From assembly GCA_963820315.1 (NCBI GenBank), contig CAWFZK010000031.1, forward strand, positions 124,001-188,000: a DNA stretch of 64,000 nucleotides, given 5' to 3'. Under the pieces are notes generated by a model. The model was not told the DNA's origin. It worked only from the letters and a program-made list of their open reading frames with translations, and did not search any database. This stretch comes from JACVRW01 sp963820315. GTDB lineage: Bacteria; Actinomycetota; Thermoleophilia; Solirubrobacterales; Thermoleophilaceae. Position numbers and translations under genes: made by a program. Below, one piece after another: positions 26,317 through 34,121 of this stretch; within the stretch, counting starts at the first letter, position 1, and each line of letters starts with the position of its first letter.

Positions 26317-27249
26317 CTACTTGCGGAGCTTCGCGTTGATCGTCTTCACGACGGTCGCGCCCGTGGTCGGCTTGAAGGCCAGCTTGACCTTGACCTTGAC
26401 CGAGGACTTGGTCTTGAGGAGGCGCTTGGCGGCCTTGGTCGGCTTCAGCAGAAGCCTCACGGCGCCCGCCTTGGTCGCCTTTTTGCTGCCCTTGGCGAGC
26501 GACTTGCCTGCCCTGAGCACCTTGCCGGTCACCACGCCGGGGCCGTTGACCCTGGTGTTGACGATGAGCTTCCCGCCGGGCTTCGAGGCCACGCCAGCCA
26601 GAAACAGCGACGGCGGATTCATGATCGGCGTTGCGACCGGAGGCGTACCGGGGTCATAGGTGCCCGAGCCGCCACCGGCTCCACCGCCACCGCCGCCAGA
26701 ATCGCCGCCGCCGGAGCCACCGGCGTCGTTCTCACAGTCGCTCGGGAGCGCTGGATTGAACAACGTGTCGCCCGCGTCGCGCACGATCTGGTCATTACCG
26801 GCACCGCAGGAGTAGCGATCGACGCTGCCGTTCTGAATGAACAGCTTGTCGTCGCCACCGTGCGCACGCACTTGGACCGTATCGCCGGGGTTGTGCTCCC
26901 CGATCGTCACCGTGTCGTTGCCCCAGTTCGTGTAGATGTCGAACGTGAGCGGGGCATAGCCCAAGCGGATGCAGGTCAACTGGCGCGGGTTGTCCTGAAT
27001 GCAGTCAACGGTGGTGCTGTCCTCACCAACGAGCAACAGCGGCTCACCGGCATCACCAGCGTCATTGCGTAGCTGGACGATCCACGGGTCCACCTTCGTG
27101 AACACGATGTTGTCCGCGTGCTGCTCCTCGGGAGCGTTGTCGGCCACGTTGATCTGTGAGCCGAACACCTGCACCGTTGCGGCGCTTGCAGAAGCGGGGA
27201 GAGCGAGCACCGCGCAAGCGGCCACCATCCCCAGGATTGTCCTTCGCAT
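26317..27249 (-). CDS. Exported calcium-repeat-like protein with glycine linker and basic C-terminal module
   Basis: 310 residues. Signal peptide (LGMVAACAVLALPASASA). Residues ~100-165 have imperfect RTX-like turns (NWGNDTVTIGEHNPGDTVQV, HGGDDKLFI, GAGNDQIVRDAGD). A Gly/Ser linker (~175-195) leads to a C-terminal beta-domain rich in lysine (LAKGSKKATKAGAVRLLLKP, VKVKVKLAFKP). The layout, repeat head plus cationic tail, recurs in this window and suggests wall or polyanion attachment. Confidence 0.82.
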   Translation of the reverse strand: MRRTILGMVAACAVLALPASASAATVQVFGSQINVADNAPEEQHADNIVFTKVDPWIVQLRNDAGDAGEPLLLVGEDSTTVDCIQDNPRQLTCIRLGYAPLTFDIYTNWGNDTVTIGEHNPGDTVQVRAHGGDDKLFIQNGSVDRYSCGAGNDQIVRDAGDTLFNPALPSDCENDAGGSGGGDSGGGGGGAGGGSGTYDPGTPPVATPIMNPPSLFLAGVASKPGGKLIVNTRVNGPGVVTGKVLRAGKSLAKGSKKATKAGAVRLLLKPTKAAKRLLKTKSSVKVKVKLAFKPTTGATVVKTINAKLRK

Positions 27250-27428
27250 TGCGTCCTTTCAGAAAAGGGAAAGCCGAACCAGAGGACCAACTCGCCTCTG
27301 CCCCGGCTATTTCCGAGGACGGCCCGTTCTCAGCTCTCGTTCCGCTCCCCGTCGCCGCTTCGGCGGGGGCGCGGGTACGGCGTGCGCCGGCCCCGCTCGC
27401 GCCCGCCACGGCAAGGGTGAGCCGCTGG

Positions 27429-27530
27429 ACCAACCACGGGGGTTGGTATGGCTCTACAAAGCCAAATCCGGACACAGGGGGGAGGTGCTTACAGAACCCT
27501 TCCTAAGGGTTCTGAGTCTTCTAGCACCTC
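27429..27530. repeat. Cluster of three inverted repeats, two nested
   Basis: First hairpin: ACCAACC-acggg-GGTTGGT (27429-27447). Second: AGAACCCTT-cct-AAGGGTTCT (27493-27513), a perfect 9-bp stem. It is nested inside GAGGTGCT (27482-27489) / AGCACCTC (27523-27530), an 8-bp outer stem. There is no gene between 27250 and 27544. Possible readings are an extended terminator, a mobile-element end, or a small structured RNA. Confidence 0.55.
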
Positions 27531-27544
27531 TGTCTGGCCGGTAG

Positions 27545-27685
27545 TTGGGATGCGTTTTGACGTTCCTAGGGAACTTCGTGGACGCGGTCCTCGACGCCGA
27601 CATCGGTCGCGCGCTCGGGCTCGTCGAAGCGATCAACAACCTGTCGGACATGGCGACCGAGGCCGGCTGCACGGTCGTCTGGTAG
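27545..27685 (+). CDS. Orphan short ORF, possibly a gene tail
   Basis: An open frame from TTG 27545 to TAG 27685 ending GRALGLVEAINNLSDMATEA then GCTVVW. An in-frame GTG at 27578 is an alternative. No ribosome site. Amino acid composition is gene-like and a strong terminator follows 18 bp later, so this may be the 3' end of a truncated mobile gene. No family is recognised. Confidence 0.3.
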   Translation: MGCVLTFLGNFVDAVLDADIGRALGLVEAINNLSDMATEAGCTVVW

Positions 27686-27703
27686 CCGCAGGATCCCCAC
27701 CCG

Positions 27704-27730
27704 CCGAGAGCCCCGGTCCGGGGCTCTCGG
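27704..27730 (+). terminator. Strong stem-loop terminator
   Basis: Perfect 12-bp stem CCGAGAGCCCCG-gtc-CGGGGCTCTCGG followed by TCGTTCT. It stands between the orphan ORF (plus) and the TolB-like gene stop (minus, 27736), and so may serve both directions. Confidence 0.75.
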
Positions 27731-27735
27731 TCGTT

Positions 27736-29464
27736 CTAACGGCGGACGACCGTGAAGCTCGCCCGCGGATTGCCCGACGAGCTGTTCCCGGCATTGTCGC
27801 GGGCGCCGACGGTCACCCTGTAGCTGCCGAACGCGAGCCGGCGGCTGCGCGTGAGCCTGCCCTCGAAGCGGACGCGGTTGCGACCCGCCTTGGCGGCGAA
27901 GCTGAAGCTGCCCGCTCTGACGAAGCGCTTGCACGCGGGCCGCGTGCGGTTGCGGCGGGTCGGCCGGACGCAGCGGCGCCCGACGCGCCGCCCCGGGCGC
28001 GCGCGCTGGAAGCTGAGCGTCGCGCGGCCCGCCTCGCTCAGCCGGAACGAGATCGTCGTCCCGACGCGCGTCTGCGACGCGCTCGGCAGGCGGCTGCCAC
28101 GCTTGAAGCGCTTGCGCGAGAGGCTCAGGCCCGAGACCACCGGTCGGGTCGTGTCGGCACCGTTCCCGCCGTTCTGCGGGGGCGCGACGTTGATCGTGAC
28201 CGTCGCGGTCGGAGCGGGCGAGGTGCCGTCGGTCGCCGAGAAGGTGAAGGTGTCGGTGCCCGTGAAGTTCGCGTTCGGCGTGTAGATCACCGAGTTGTTG
28301 CTCTGGACCTGGCCGAGGTTGCCGCTCGCAGGCGGCGTGCCGATCTCGGGAGTGAGCGGGTCCTTCGCCGCGAACGTCGGCGGGTCAGGCGGGTCGGTGC
28401 AGGTCAGCGGGATCGTCACGAAGCCGTTGAAGGCGACCTGCACCGTCCGGTTCTCGCATGAGGGCGGCGGGTTGTAGGTCCATTCGGGGTTGCCGTCGAA
28501 GCGGCCGGCGACGTCCGTGACGGGGTCGACTCCGCCGGCCGGCGGTCCGAGCTCCGCATCCGAATCTGGCCGGCGCCGAAGCGCCCCGTCGAACGAAGGC
28601 GATCTTCGTGCCGTCCGGCGACCAGGCGCACTCGTACTGATCGAGCGGCCGGCGTCGAACAGGTTGACAGCGGTGCCACCGCTCGATGGACCGATGAAGA
28701 TGTCCTTAGTCATCTCCCTGCCGCGTGAAGCAGAGCTTCGTGCCGTCGGGAGAGAGCAGCCGCTTGGTAGTCGTTCGTCGCGCCAGCGACGACGGGAGTC
28801 CCGACTATTGGGTTGCTGCCGTCCGCCGGTGCCCGGTAGATGTCGTAGTCCTGCGGGCGCGGCATCGATGATCCGGCCGTAGAAGATCGTCTGCGAGTCC
28901 GGCGACCACTGCGGCCGGCTGAACTGACCGGACGCACCCGCTCCGGCCGACGTGCTCGCTGCCACGAGCGTCTCTGGGCTGGCGAGCGTCGGGGTCCTTG
29001 GCGCACGACGTTCCAGGTGCCGGCGGCGAGCTCCTTCGCGTACGCGAGCCGCGTCCCATCCGGCGACCAGTTGGGCCGGTCCTCGTTCAGCGCCAGCGTG
29101 TTCGTGACGTTCACCGGGGACGAACCCGGAACCGAGAGGTCGAGCACGAAGATGTCCCACGGACCGTCGAACGGGGTGCCGTCGTCGGGGCCGCGGGCGA
29201 AGGCGATCTTCGTCCGGTCCGGAGACCACGTCGCGTGGCGGTGGTGGGAGAGGCTCCAAGGTCGTGAGCCGCGTTGCCGCCCCACCGGGTGCGCTCAGGA
29301 ACCAGATCTGAGCGCCCCCGTCGGTCAGCACGGTCGCGCCGTCGTCGCGCCCGCGACGTGAAGATCAGCGGGCCGTTGGGTCCCGGGATCACGGTGGCGC
29401 CGGCGCTCGCCGGCAGCGCGGCCACCCCTGCGAGCACGGCGAGGACCAGTGCGAGTCGCCTCAC
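27736..29464 (-). pseudogene. Exported TolB/WD40-like propeller protein, multiply frameshifted
   Basis: Starts at 29464 with a signal peptide (LALVLAVLAGVAALPASAGA) and the usual VIPGPNGPLIFTS opening. Read across several frames it gives PD40 propeller blades (ATWSPDRTKIAFARG, PNWSPDGTRLAYAKE, PQWSPDSQTIFYGR), then a cadherin-like/Ig domain (YTPNANFTGTDTFTFSATDG), and finally a basic module (ISFRLSEAGRATLSFQRARP, FGSYRVTVGARDNAGNSS). At least five frame changes lie between 28.4 and 29.4 kb while the last 230 codons are intact. Indel errors in a GC-rich stretch are likely, though decay is possible. It would be an exported scaffold or sensor. Confidence 0.7.
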
Positions 29465-29503
29465 GGGCGGCGACCCTACCCCAAGGGGAGGCCGGAACGA
29501 CGC

Positions 29504-29529
29504 GCGGCCCGCCTCGAGAGGCGGGCCGC
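29504..29529 (-). terminator. Stem-loop downstream of the 29559-30509 gene
   Basis: Perfect 11-bp stem GCGGCCCGCCT-cgag-AGGCGGGCCGC, 29 bp past the stop codon of the minus-strand exported protein gene. No U tract. Confidence 0.65.
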
Positions 29530-29558
29530 TGGTGCGCCGGAGAGGGGACTGCTGTGGG

Positions 29559-30509
29559 TTAGCTCTTCACGCGCAGGCCGATGCGCTTGACGGCGGAGCC
29601 GTTGCCGGCGGTGTCGCGGGCGCTCAGCACCAGCTTGTAGCGACCCTCGGCCAGCTTGCGGACGCCGATCTTGATGCGGTTCTGGCCGGCCTTGCCGCGG
29701 CGCGTGATCTTCTTGACGGTGCGGCCGCCCTTCTTGACGCGCAGGGTCACCTTGGCGCGCTCGGAGAGGCGGTAGGTCAGGGCGCCGCCGCTCAGCTTCA
29801 GGCGGCTGACACGCGGCTTCGTCCGGTCGGCCTGGCCGTTCCCGCCATTCCCGCCGTTGCCGTTGTTGCCGATCGCCGGATCCTGGGTCTCGTCGCCGAG
29901 GCCGTCGTTGTCGGCGTCAGGCTCGATCACGGCCTGGACGAGCAGCTCGCCGGTCGCCTCGTTCGAAGCGCGCGGCCCCTGGCCGTCCACGAGCGGCGGG
30001 TCGTAGCGGTAGGTGTACTTGTCGCCGCTCGAGTTGTAGGTGGCGGCCACGTTCGTGCCGTCGATGGCGAGGTAGTCGCCCTTCTTGACGCGGAGGCTGC
30101 CGGGGACCTCGGTCACCGGGGTGTCCTCGCCGGGGTTGTAGACGGGGACCGTGGCGCTCGGCCCGGTGCCCGCAGCGGTAGCCAGCGCGCTGTCGTCGTT
30201 CTGCGGGTCCTGGCGGTTGACGCGGGCGAGCCGGAAGGTCACGTTCGCCGCCGCATCGATGCCGTAGGCGCGGATGCGGAACTTCGTGATCACGCCGTCG
30301 GCCGGAGCGCCGCCCGCGTACGGGTCGCCGTTCGGGTCGCTCGGGTGGATGTACGAGGCGAGCGTGCAGGGCGTCGGCAGGTCCTTGCACTCGCCGGAGT
30401 TGGCCGGGTCGTGGTTGAGCCGGCTGCCGAAGGTGGTTGCGGCGTCGCTCGCCGCGGGAAGGGCGAGCAGAGCTGAAGCTGCGAGTACGACGGATGTGGT
30501 GCGAATCAT
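29559..30509 (-). CDS. Exported protein with C-terminal Solirubrobacter-type beta module
   Basis: 316 residues from ATG 30509, which has a perfect AGGAGG seven bases upstream. Signal peptide (TTSVVLAASALLALPAASDA). The ~190-residue N-terminal domain (FGSRLNHDPANSGECKDLPT, ITKFRIRAYGIDAAANVTFR) has two Cys near the start. A Ca-binding-looking stretch (PDADNDGLGDETQD) and a Gly/Asn linker lead to a beta module with YRLSERAKVTLRVKKGG and YKLVLSARDTAGNGS. The same C-terminal pattern ends the TolB-like protein next door. The role is unknown; surface location is inferred. Confidence 0.82.
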   Translation of the reverse strand: MIRTTSVVLAASALLALPAASDAATTFGSRLNHDPANSGECKDLPTPCTLASYIHPSDPNGDPYAGGAPADGVITKFRIRAYGIDAAANVTFRLARVNRQDPQNDDSALATAAGTGPSATVPVYNPGEDTPVTEVPGSLRVKKGDYLAIDGTNVAATYNSSGDKYTYRYDPPLVDGQGPRASNEATGELLVQAVIEPDADNDGLGDETQDPAIGNNGNGGNGGNGQADRTKPRVSRLKLSGGALTYRLSERAKVTLRVKKGGRTVKKITRRGKAGQNRIKIGVRKLAEGRYKLVLSARDTAGNGSAVKRIGLRVKS

Positions 30510-30653
30510 CGGATTCCCTCCTGATCTGGTTCGGTGGGCCATGTGAGATCAGGATCGGCCAGCGGAGCATGTCAGGAAACCACCTTCAGGCTGAAATGCC
30601 TCACCCTTGGAAATAGATAGGCAGCTAAACAATGTGGTGCTAACGTTTTGTGA

Positions 30654-31118
30654 GTGGGCGCACGGGCGGCGGACGAGCAAGCTTCGGCGGCCGCTGAGGC
30701 GGCCCTCAGCGAGGCGCTCCATGACTTCTTTCGCGCCGCCCGGCGGGCCCGCGGCCGTGCGGCGCGCCAGTCGGCTGACGAGGTCGTCTCGCTCGCCCAG
30801 TACCACCTGCTCGAGCCGCTACTCGATGGCCCGCTGACGAACCGCGAGCTCGCTGAGCTCGCGGGCGTCTCCTCGCCGACCGCCACGCGCATGGTCGACG
30901 GGCTCCTCGGACGCGAGCTCGTCACGCGGATCGAGGATCCGTCGGACCGGCGCGCCGTGGTGATCTCGCTGACGGAGGCGGGCCGCAAGGCGCTGTCCGA
31001 CAAGACGCGCGAGTACGACAAGGCCCGTCGTCGCATCGCCGCGGCACTCGAGCCCGACGAGCAGGTCGTGGCCGCCGATCTGCTGCGACGGCTGGCCGTG
31101 GTGATCGAGGAGCTGTGA
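30654..31118 (+). CDS. MarR-family regulator of efflux operon
   Basis: 154 residues from GTG 30654. Winged helix-turn-helix: TNRELAELAGVSSPTATRMV then GLLGRELVTRIEDPSDRRAV and LTEAGRKAL. Its stop overlaps the first transporter start by 4 bp (GTGA), and that transporter overlaps the second in the same way, so it is the first gene of a three-gene efflux operon that it most likely represses. The AT-richer leader 30600-30650 is the probable promoter/operator, though no clean dyad was seen. Confidence 0.92.
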   Translation: MGARAADEQASAAAEAALSEALHDFFRAARRARGRAARQSADEVVSLAQYHLLEPLLDGPLTNRELAELAGVSSPTATRMVDGLLGRELVTRIEDPSDRRAVVISLTEAGRKALSDKTREYDKARRRIAAALEPDEQVVAADLLRRLAVVIEEL

Positions 31119-32611
31119 GCGAGCCCCGCCCCGGCTACCTGCTCTCGCACGGGGCGACGATCGCCGCGTTCGCCGGCGTGCTGCTCGGCATGCTCCTGGC
31201 GGTCCTCAACCAGACGATCGTCGCGACCGCCCTGCCGCGCATCGTCGCGGACCTCGGCGGGCTCCAGCACTACTCGTGGGTCTTCTCGGCTTACATGCTC
31301 GCTGCGACCGTCACCGTGCCGATCTACGGGCGGCTGTCGGACATCCACGGACGGCGGCCGTTCTTCGTCGCCGGGATCCTGATCTTCATGACGGGGGCCG
31401 TGATCGGCGGCACGGCGAGCTCGATGACGCAGCTGATCCTCGCGCGCGCGGTCCAGGGGCTCGGAGCGGGCGCCCTGATCCCGCTCGCGATGGCGGTGAT
31501 CGGAGACCTCGTGCCGCCGTCCGACCGCGGCCGCTGGCAGGGCCTGACCGGCGCCGTCTTCGGCGTCGGCTCCGTGCTCGGACCACTCACGGGCGGCTGG
31601 ATCGCGGACCACACCGACTGGCGCTGGGTCTTCTTCGTCTCGCTTCCGGTCGGCCTCATCGCGCTCGTCGTCGTGCTCGCCACCCTCAAGATCCCGCCGC
31701 ACCCGGAGCGCGCCACGCGCATCGACTACACCGGCGCGGCTCTCCTCGCCGCGGCCGTGTCGTGCATCCTGCTCGGGACCGTGCGTGCCGGCGAGGACGC
31801 GACGATCGGCTCGTCCGACGTGCTCGGGCTGCTCGCGGTGGGCATCGCCCTGCTCGGCGTGCTCGCCTGGCACGAGCGCCGCAGCGATCACCCGATCGTC
31901 CCGCTCGAGCTGCTCCGCCTGCGCGTCGTCGCCGCGGCGAGCGGCGCCTCGTTCGCGTTCGGGATCGCCATGTTCGGCGCGATCATGTTCGTCCCGCTGT
32001 TCGTGCAGGGCGTGCTCGGCGAGTCCGCCACGAACGCCGGCCTCGTGCTGACGCCGCTGATGCTGGCGCTCGTCGTCGCGAGCGTCGGGAGCGGTCAGGT
32101 GATCTCGCGCACGGGCCGCTACCGCTGGGCGATCGTCGCGGGGCCCGTCGTGATGGCGGGCGGCTTCGCGGTGCTCGCCTCGCTCGACGCAGGCTCCACC
32201 CAAGGCACCGCGACGCTCGGAATGATCCTGCTCGGGCTCGGCCTCGGCCTCGTTATCCAGAACCTTTTGCTCGTGGTGCAGAACGCGGTGCCCAGCCGTG
32301 AGCTCGGCATCGCGACGAGCGGCATCCAGTTCTTTCGGACTACGGGCGGCACGATCGGTGTGAGCGTCATGGGGGCGCTCATGACCGCGGGCCTGCCCGC
32401 GGGTGCGGCCGCAGGCGCGCTTGCCGGGGGGGTGGGCGTGTCTGCGGCACGCACCGACCTTGCGGACGCTCTGCATCCGGTGTTCATGCTCGGCCTGCCC
32501 GTGATGGCGATAGCGCTCGTGCTCGTGCTGCTGATTCCCGAGCAGCCGCTCCGGCGGAGCGTGCGCGAGCACGAGGGCGAGGCCGCGACTGCAGCCGGAG
32601 CGGCCGCGTGA
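31115..32611 (+). CDS. MFS drug exporter, DHA2 (14-helix) type
   Basis: 498 residues. Motif A-like GRLSDIHGRRP, motif C-like GAVFGVGSVLGPLTGGW, and the DHA2 opening LNQTIVATALPRIVADLGG. About fourteen membrane helices can be counted. Proton-driven export of drugs or dyes is the usual role. It is coupled to MarR upstream and to a second MFS gene downstream by 4-bp overlaps. Confidence 0.92.
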   Translation: MSEPRPGYLLSHGATIAAFAGVLLGMLLAVLNQTIVATALPRIVADLGGLQHYSWVFSAYMLAATVTVPIYGRLSDIHGRRPFFVAGILIFMTGAVIGGTASSMTQLILARAVQGLGAGALIPLAMAVIGDLVPPSDRGRWQGLTGAVFGVGSVLGPLTGGWIADHTDWRWVFFVSLPVGLIALVVVLATLKIPPHPERATRIDYTGAALLAAAVSCILLGTVRAGEDATIGSSDVLGLLAVGIALLGVLAWHERRSDHPIVPLELLRLRVVAAASGASFAFGIAMFGAIMFVPLFVQGVLGESATNAGLVLTPLMLALVVASVGSGQVISRTGRYRWAIVAGPVVMAGGFAVLASLDAGSTQGTATLGMILLGLGLGLVIQNLLLVVQNAVPSRELGIATSGIQFFRTTGGTIGVSVMGALMTAGLPAGAAAGALAGGVGVSAARTDLADALHPVFMLGLPVMAIALVLVLLIPEQPLRRSVREHEGEAATAAGAAA

Positions 32612-34035
32612 GCGAGCAGCCGCGTCAGCACTACGGCATCACGCTCGCCGTGCTCGCGCTGGCGGCGCTCTCATACGCGCTGCTGCAGACGATGGTCGCC
32701 CCGGCGCTGCCGGAGATCCAGCGCGACCTCGACGCCTCGACGACCTCGGTGACCTGGGTGCTGACGGTCTACCTGCTCAGCGCCTCGGTCGCGACGCCAA
32801 TCCTCGGGCGCTTCGGCGACATGTTCGGCAAGGAGCGCACGCTCGTGCTCGTGCTTTGCCTGTTCGCGCTCGGCTCGGTGATCTCCGCCCTCTCGCACTC
32901 GATTGGGATGCTGGTGGCCGGTCGCGCGGTCCAGGGCGCCGCGGGCGCGGTGTTCCCGCTCGCCTTCGGGATCATCCGGGACGAGTTCCCGGCGGAGCGG
33001 GTCGCCACCGGCATCGGCCTGATCTCGGCGACCTTCGGCATCGGCGGCGGCGCCGGGCTCGTGCTCAGCGGCCTGATCGTGGACCACCTCTCGTATGAGT
33101 GGATCTTCTGGCTCGGCTTCGCGGTCGTCGTCGTCGCGATCATCGCCACGCACCTGTTCGTGCCGGAGTCGCCGATCAAGTCGCCGGCCAAGATCGACTA
33201 CGTGGGCGCCGCGCTGTTCTCCACCGGACTCGTGTGCCTACTGGTTGCGGTCAGCGAGGGCAACCGCTGGGGCTGGGGCTCGCCCGAGATCCTCGGGCTC
33301 TTCGCCGTTGCCGCCGCCGCGCTCGCCTACTGGGTGCGCTTCGAGCAGCGCGTCCCGGAGCCGCTCGTGGACATCCGGCTGCTCCGCAAGCGACCCGTCT
33401 GGACCACGAACCTCACGGGCTTCCTGATCGGGTTCGGCATGTTCGGGTCGTTCATCCTCATCCCGCAGTTCGTGCAGGCGCCGGACGCGGCGGGCTACGG
33501 GTTCGCGGTGGGCGTGACCGGCGCCGGCCTGTTCCTCTTGCCCTCCGCCGCAGTGATGCTTGTCGCCGGCCCGATAGCGGGCACGCTCGCCGGCCGCCGC
33601 GGCTCGAAGCTGCCGCTGCTGCTCGGCACGGGCTTCGCGGGGCTGAGCTTCGCGCTGCTGGCGGTGGCGCACTCGGAGGCGTGGCAGATCCTCCTCGCGG
33701 TAACGCTGCTCGGGCTCGGCATCGGGCTGTCGTTCGCGTCGATGGCGAACCTCATCGTCGAGGCCGTGCCGCAGCACCAGACCGGTGAGGCCACCGGCAT
33801 GAACACGATCATGAGGACCGTCGGGGGCGCCTTCGGCGGCCAGATCGCCGCCGCGATCGTGGCCGACCACATCGACGCATCGACCGGTTTCGCGGCCGAG
33901 TCTGGATTCACGACAGCGTTCGTCCTGGGTGCCGTCGCGCTCGGGATCGCGATGGTCGCGGCGTCGCTCATACCGGGGCGCCGCGTGGCCCCTGTCGTCG
34001 GCGCGCCGCGCGGATCCGAGGCGGCGGTCCGCTAG
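32608..34035 (+). CDS. Second MFS transporter of the efflux operon
   Basis: 475 residues from GTG 32608. The protein opens with ALSYALLQTMVAPALPEIQR and has GRFGDMFGKERTL (motif A) and GIGGGAGLVLSGLIVDH (motif C). About fourteen helices. It differs clearly from its neighbour (few shared stretches), so the pair is not a recent duplication. The typical role is proton-coupled export; whether the two act on different substrates is not known. Confidence 0.92.
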   Translation: MSEQPRQHYGITLAVLALAALSYALLQTMVAPALPEIQRDLDASTTSVTWVLTVYLLSASVATPILGRFGDMFGKERTLVLVLCLFALGSVISALSHSIGMLVAGRAVQGAAGAVFPLAFGIIRDEFPAERVATGIGLISATFGIGGGAGLVLSGLIVDHLSYEWIFWLGFAVVVVAIIATHLFVPESPIKSPAKIDYVGAALFSTGLVCLLVAVSEGNRWGWGSPEILGLFAVAAAALAYWVRFEQRVPEPLVDIRLLRKRPVWTTNLTGFLIGFGMFGSFILIPQFVQAPDAAGYGFAVGVTGAGLFLLPSAAVMLVAGPIAGTLAGRRGSKLPLLLGTGFAGLSFALLAVAHSEAWQILLAVTLLGLGIGLSFASMANLIVEAVPQHQTGEATGMNTIMRTVGGAFGGQIAAAIVADHIDASTGFAAESGFTTAFVLGAVALGIAMVAASLIPGRRVAPVVGAPRGSEAAVR

Positions 34036-34121
34036 CCGACGTTGCGTTTCCCCCGACCCGGGTAAGCCCGCCGTGGCGCGACCGCGCCGCGGGGAGTTGA
34101 CGTCCGGACAGGAGGAGAGCC

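Noticed and set aside
30572..32572. A 666-residue minus-strand open frame rich in Arg, Glu and His
   Set aside because: Antisense to MarR and the first MFS gene; composition is that of a reverse-strand shadow.
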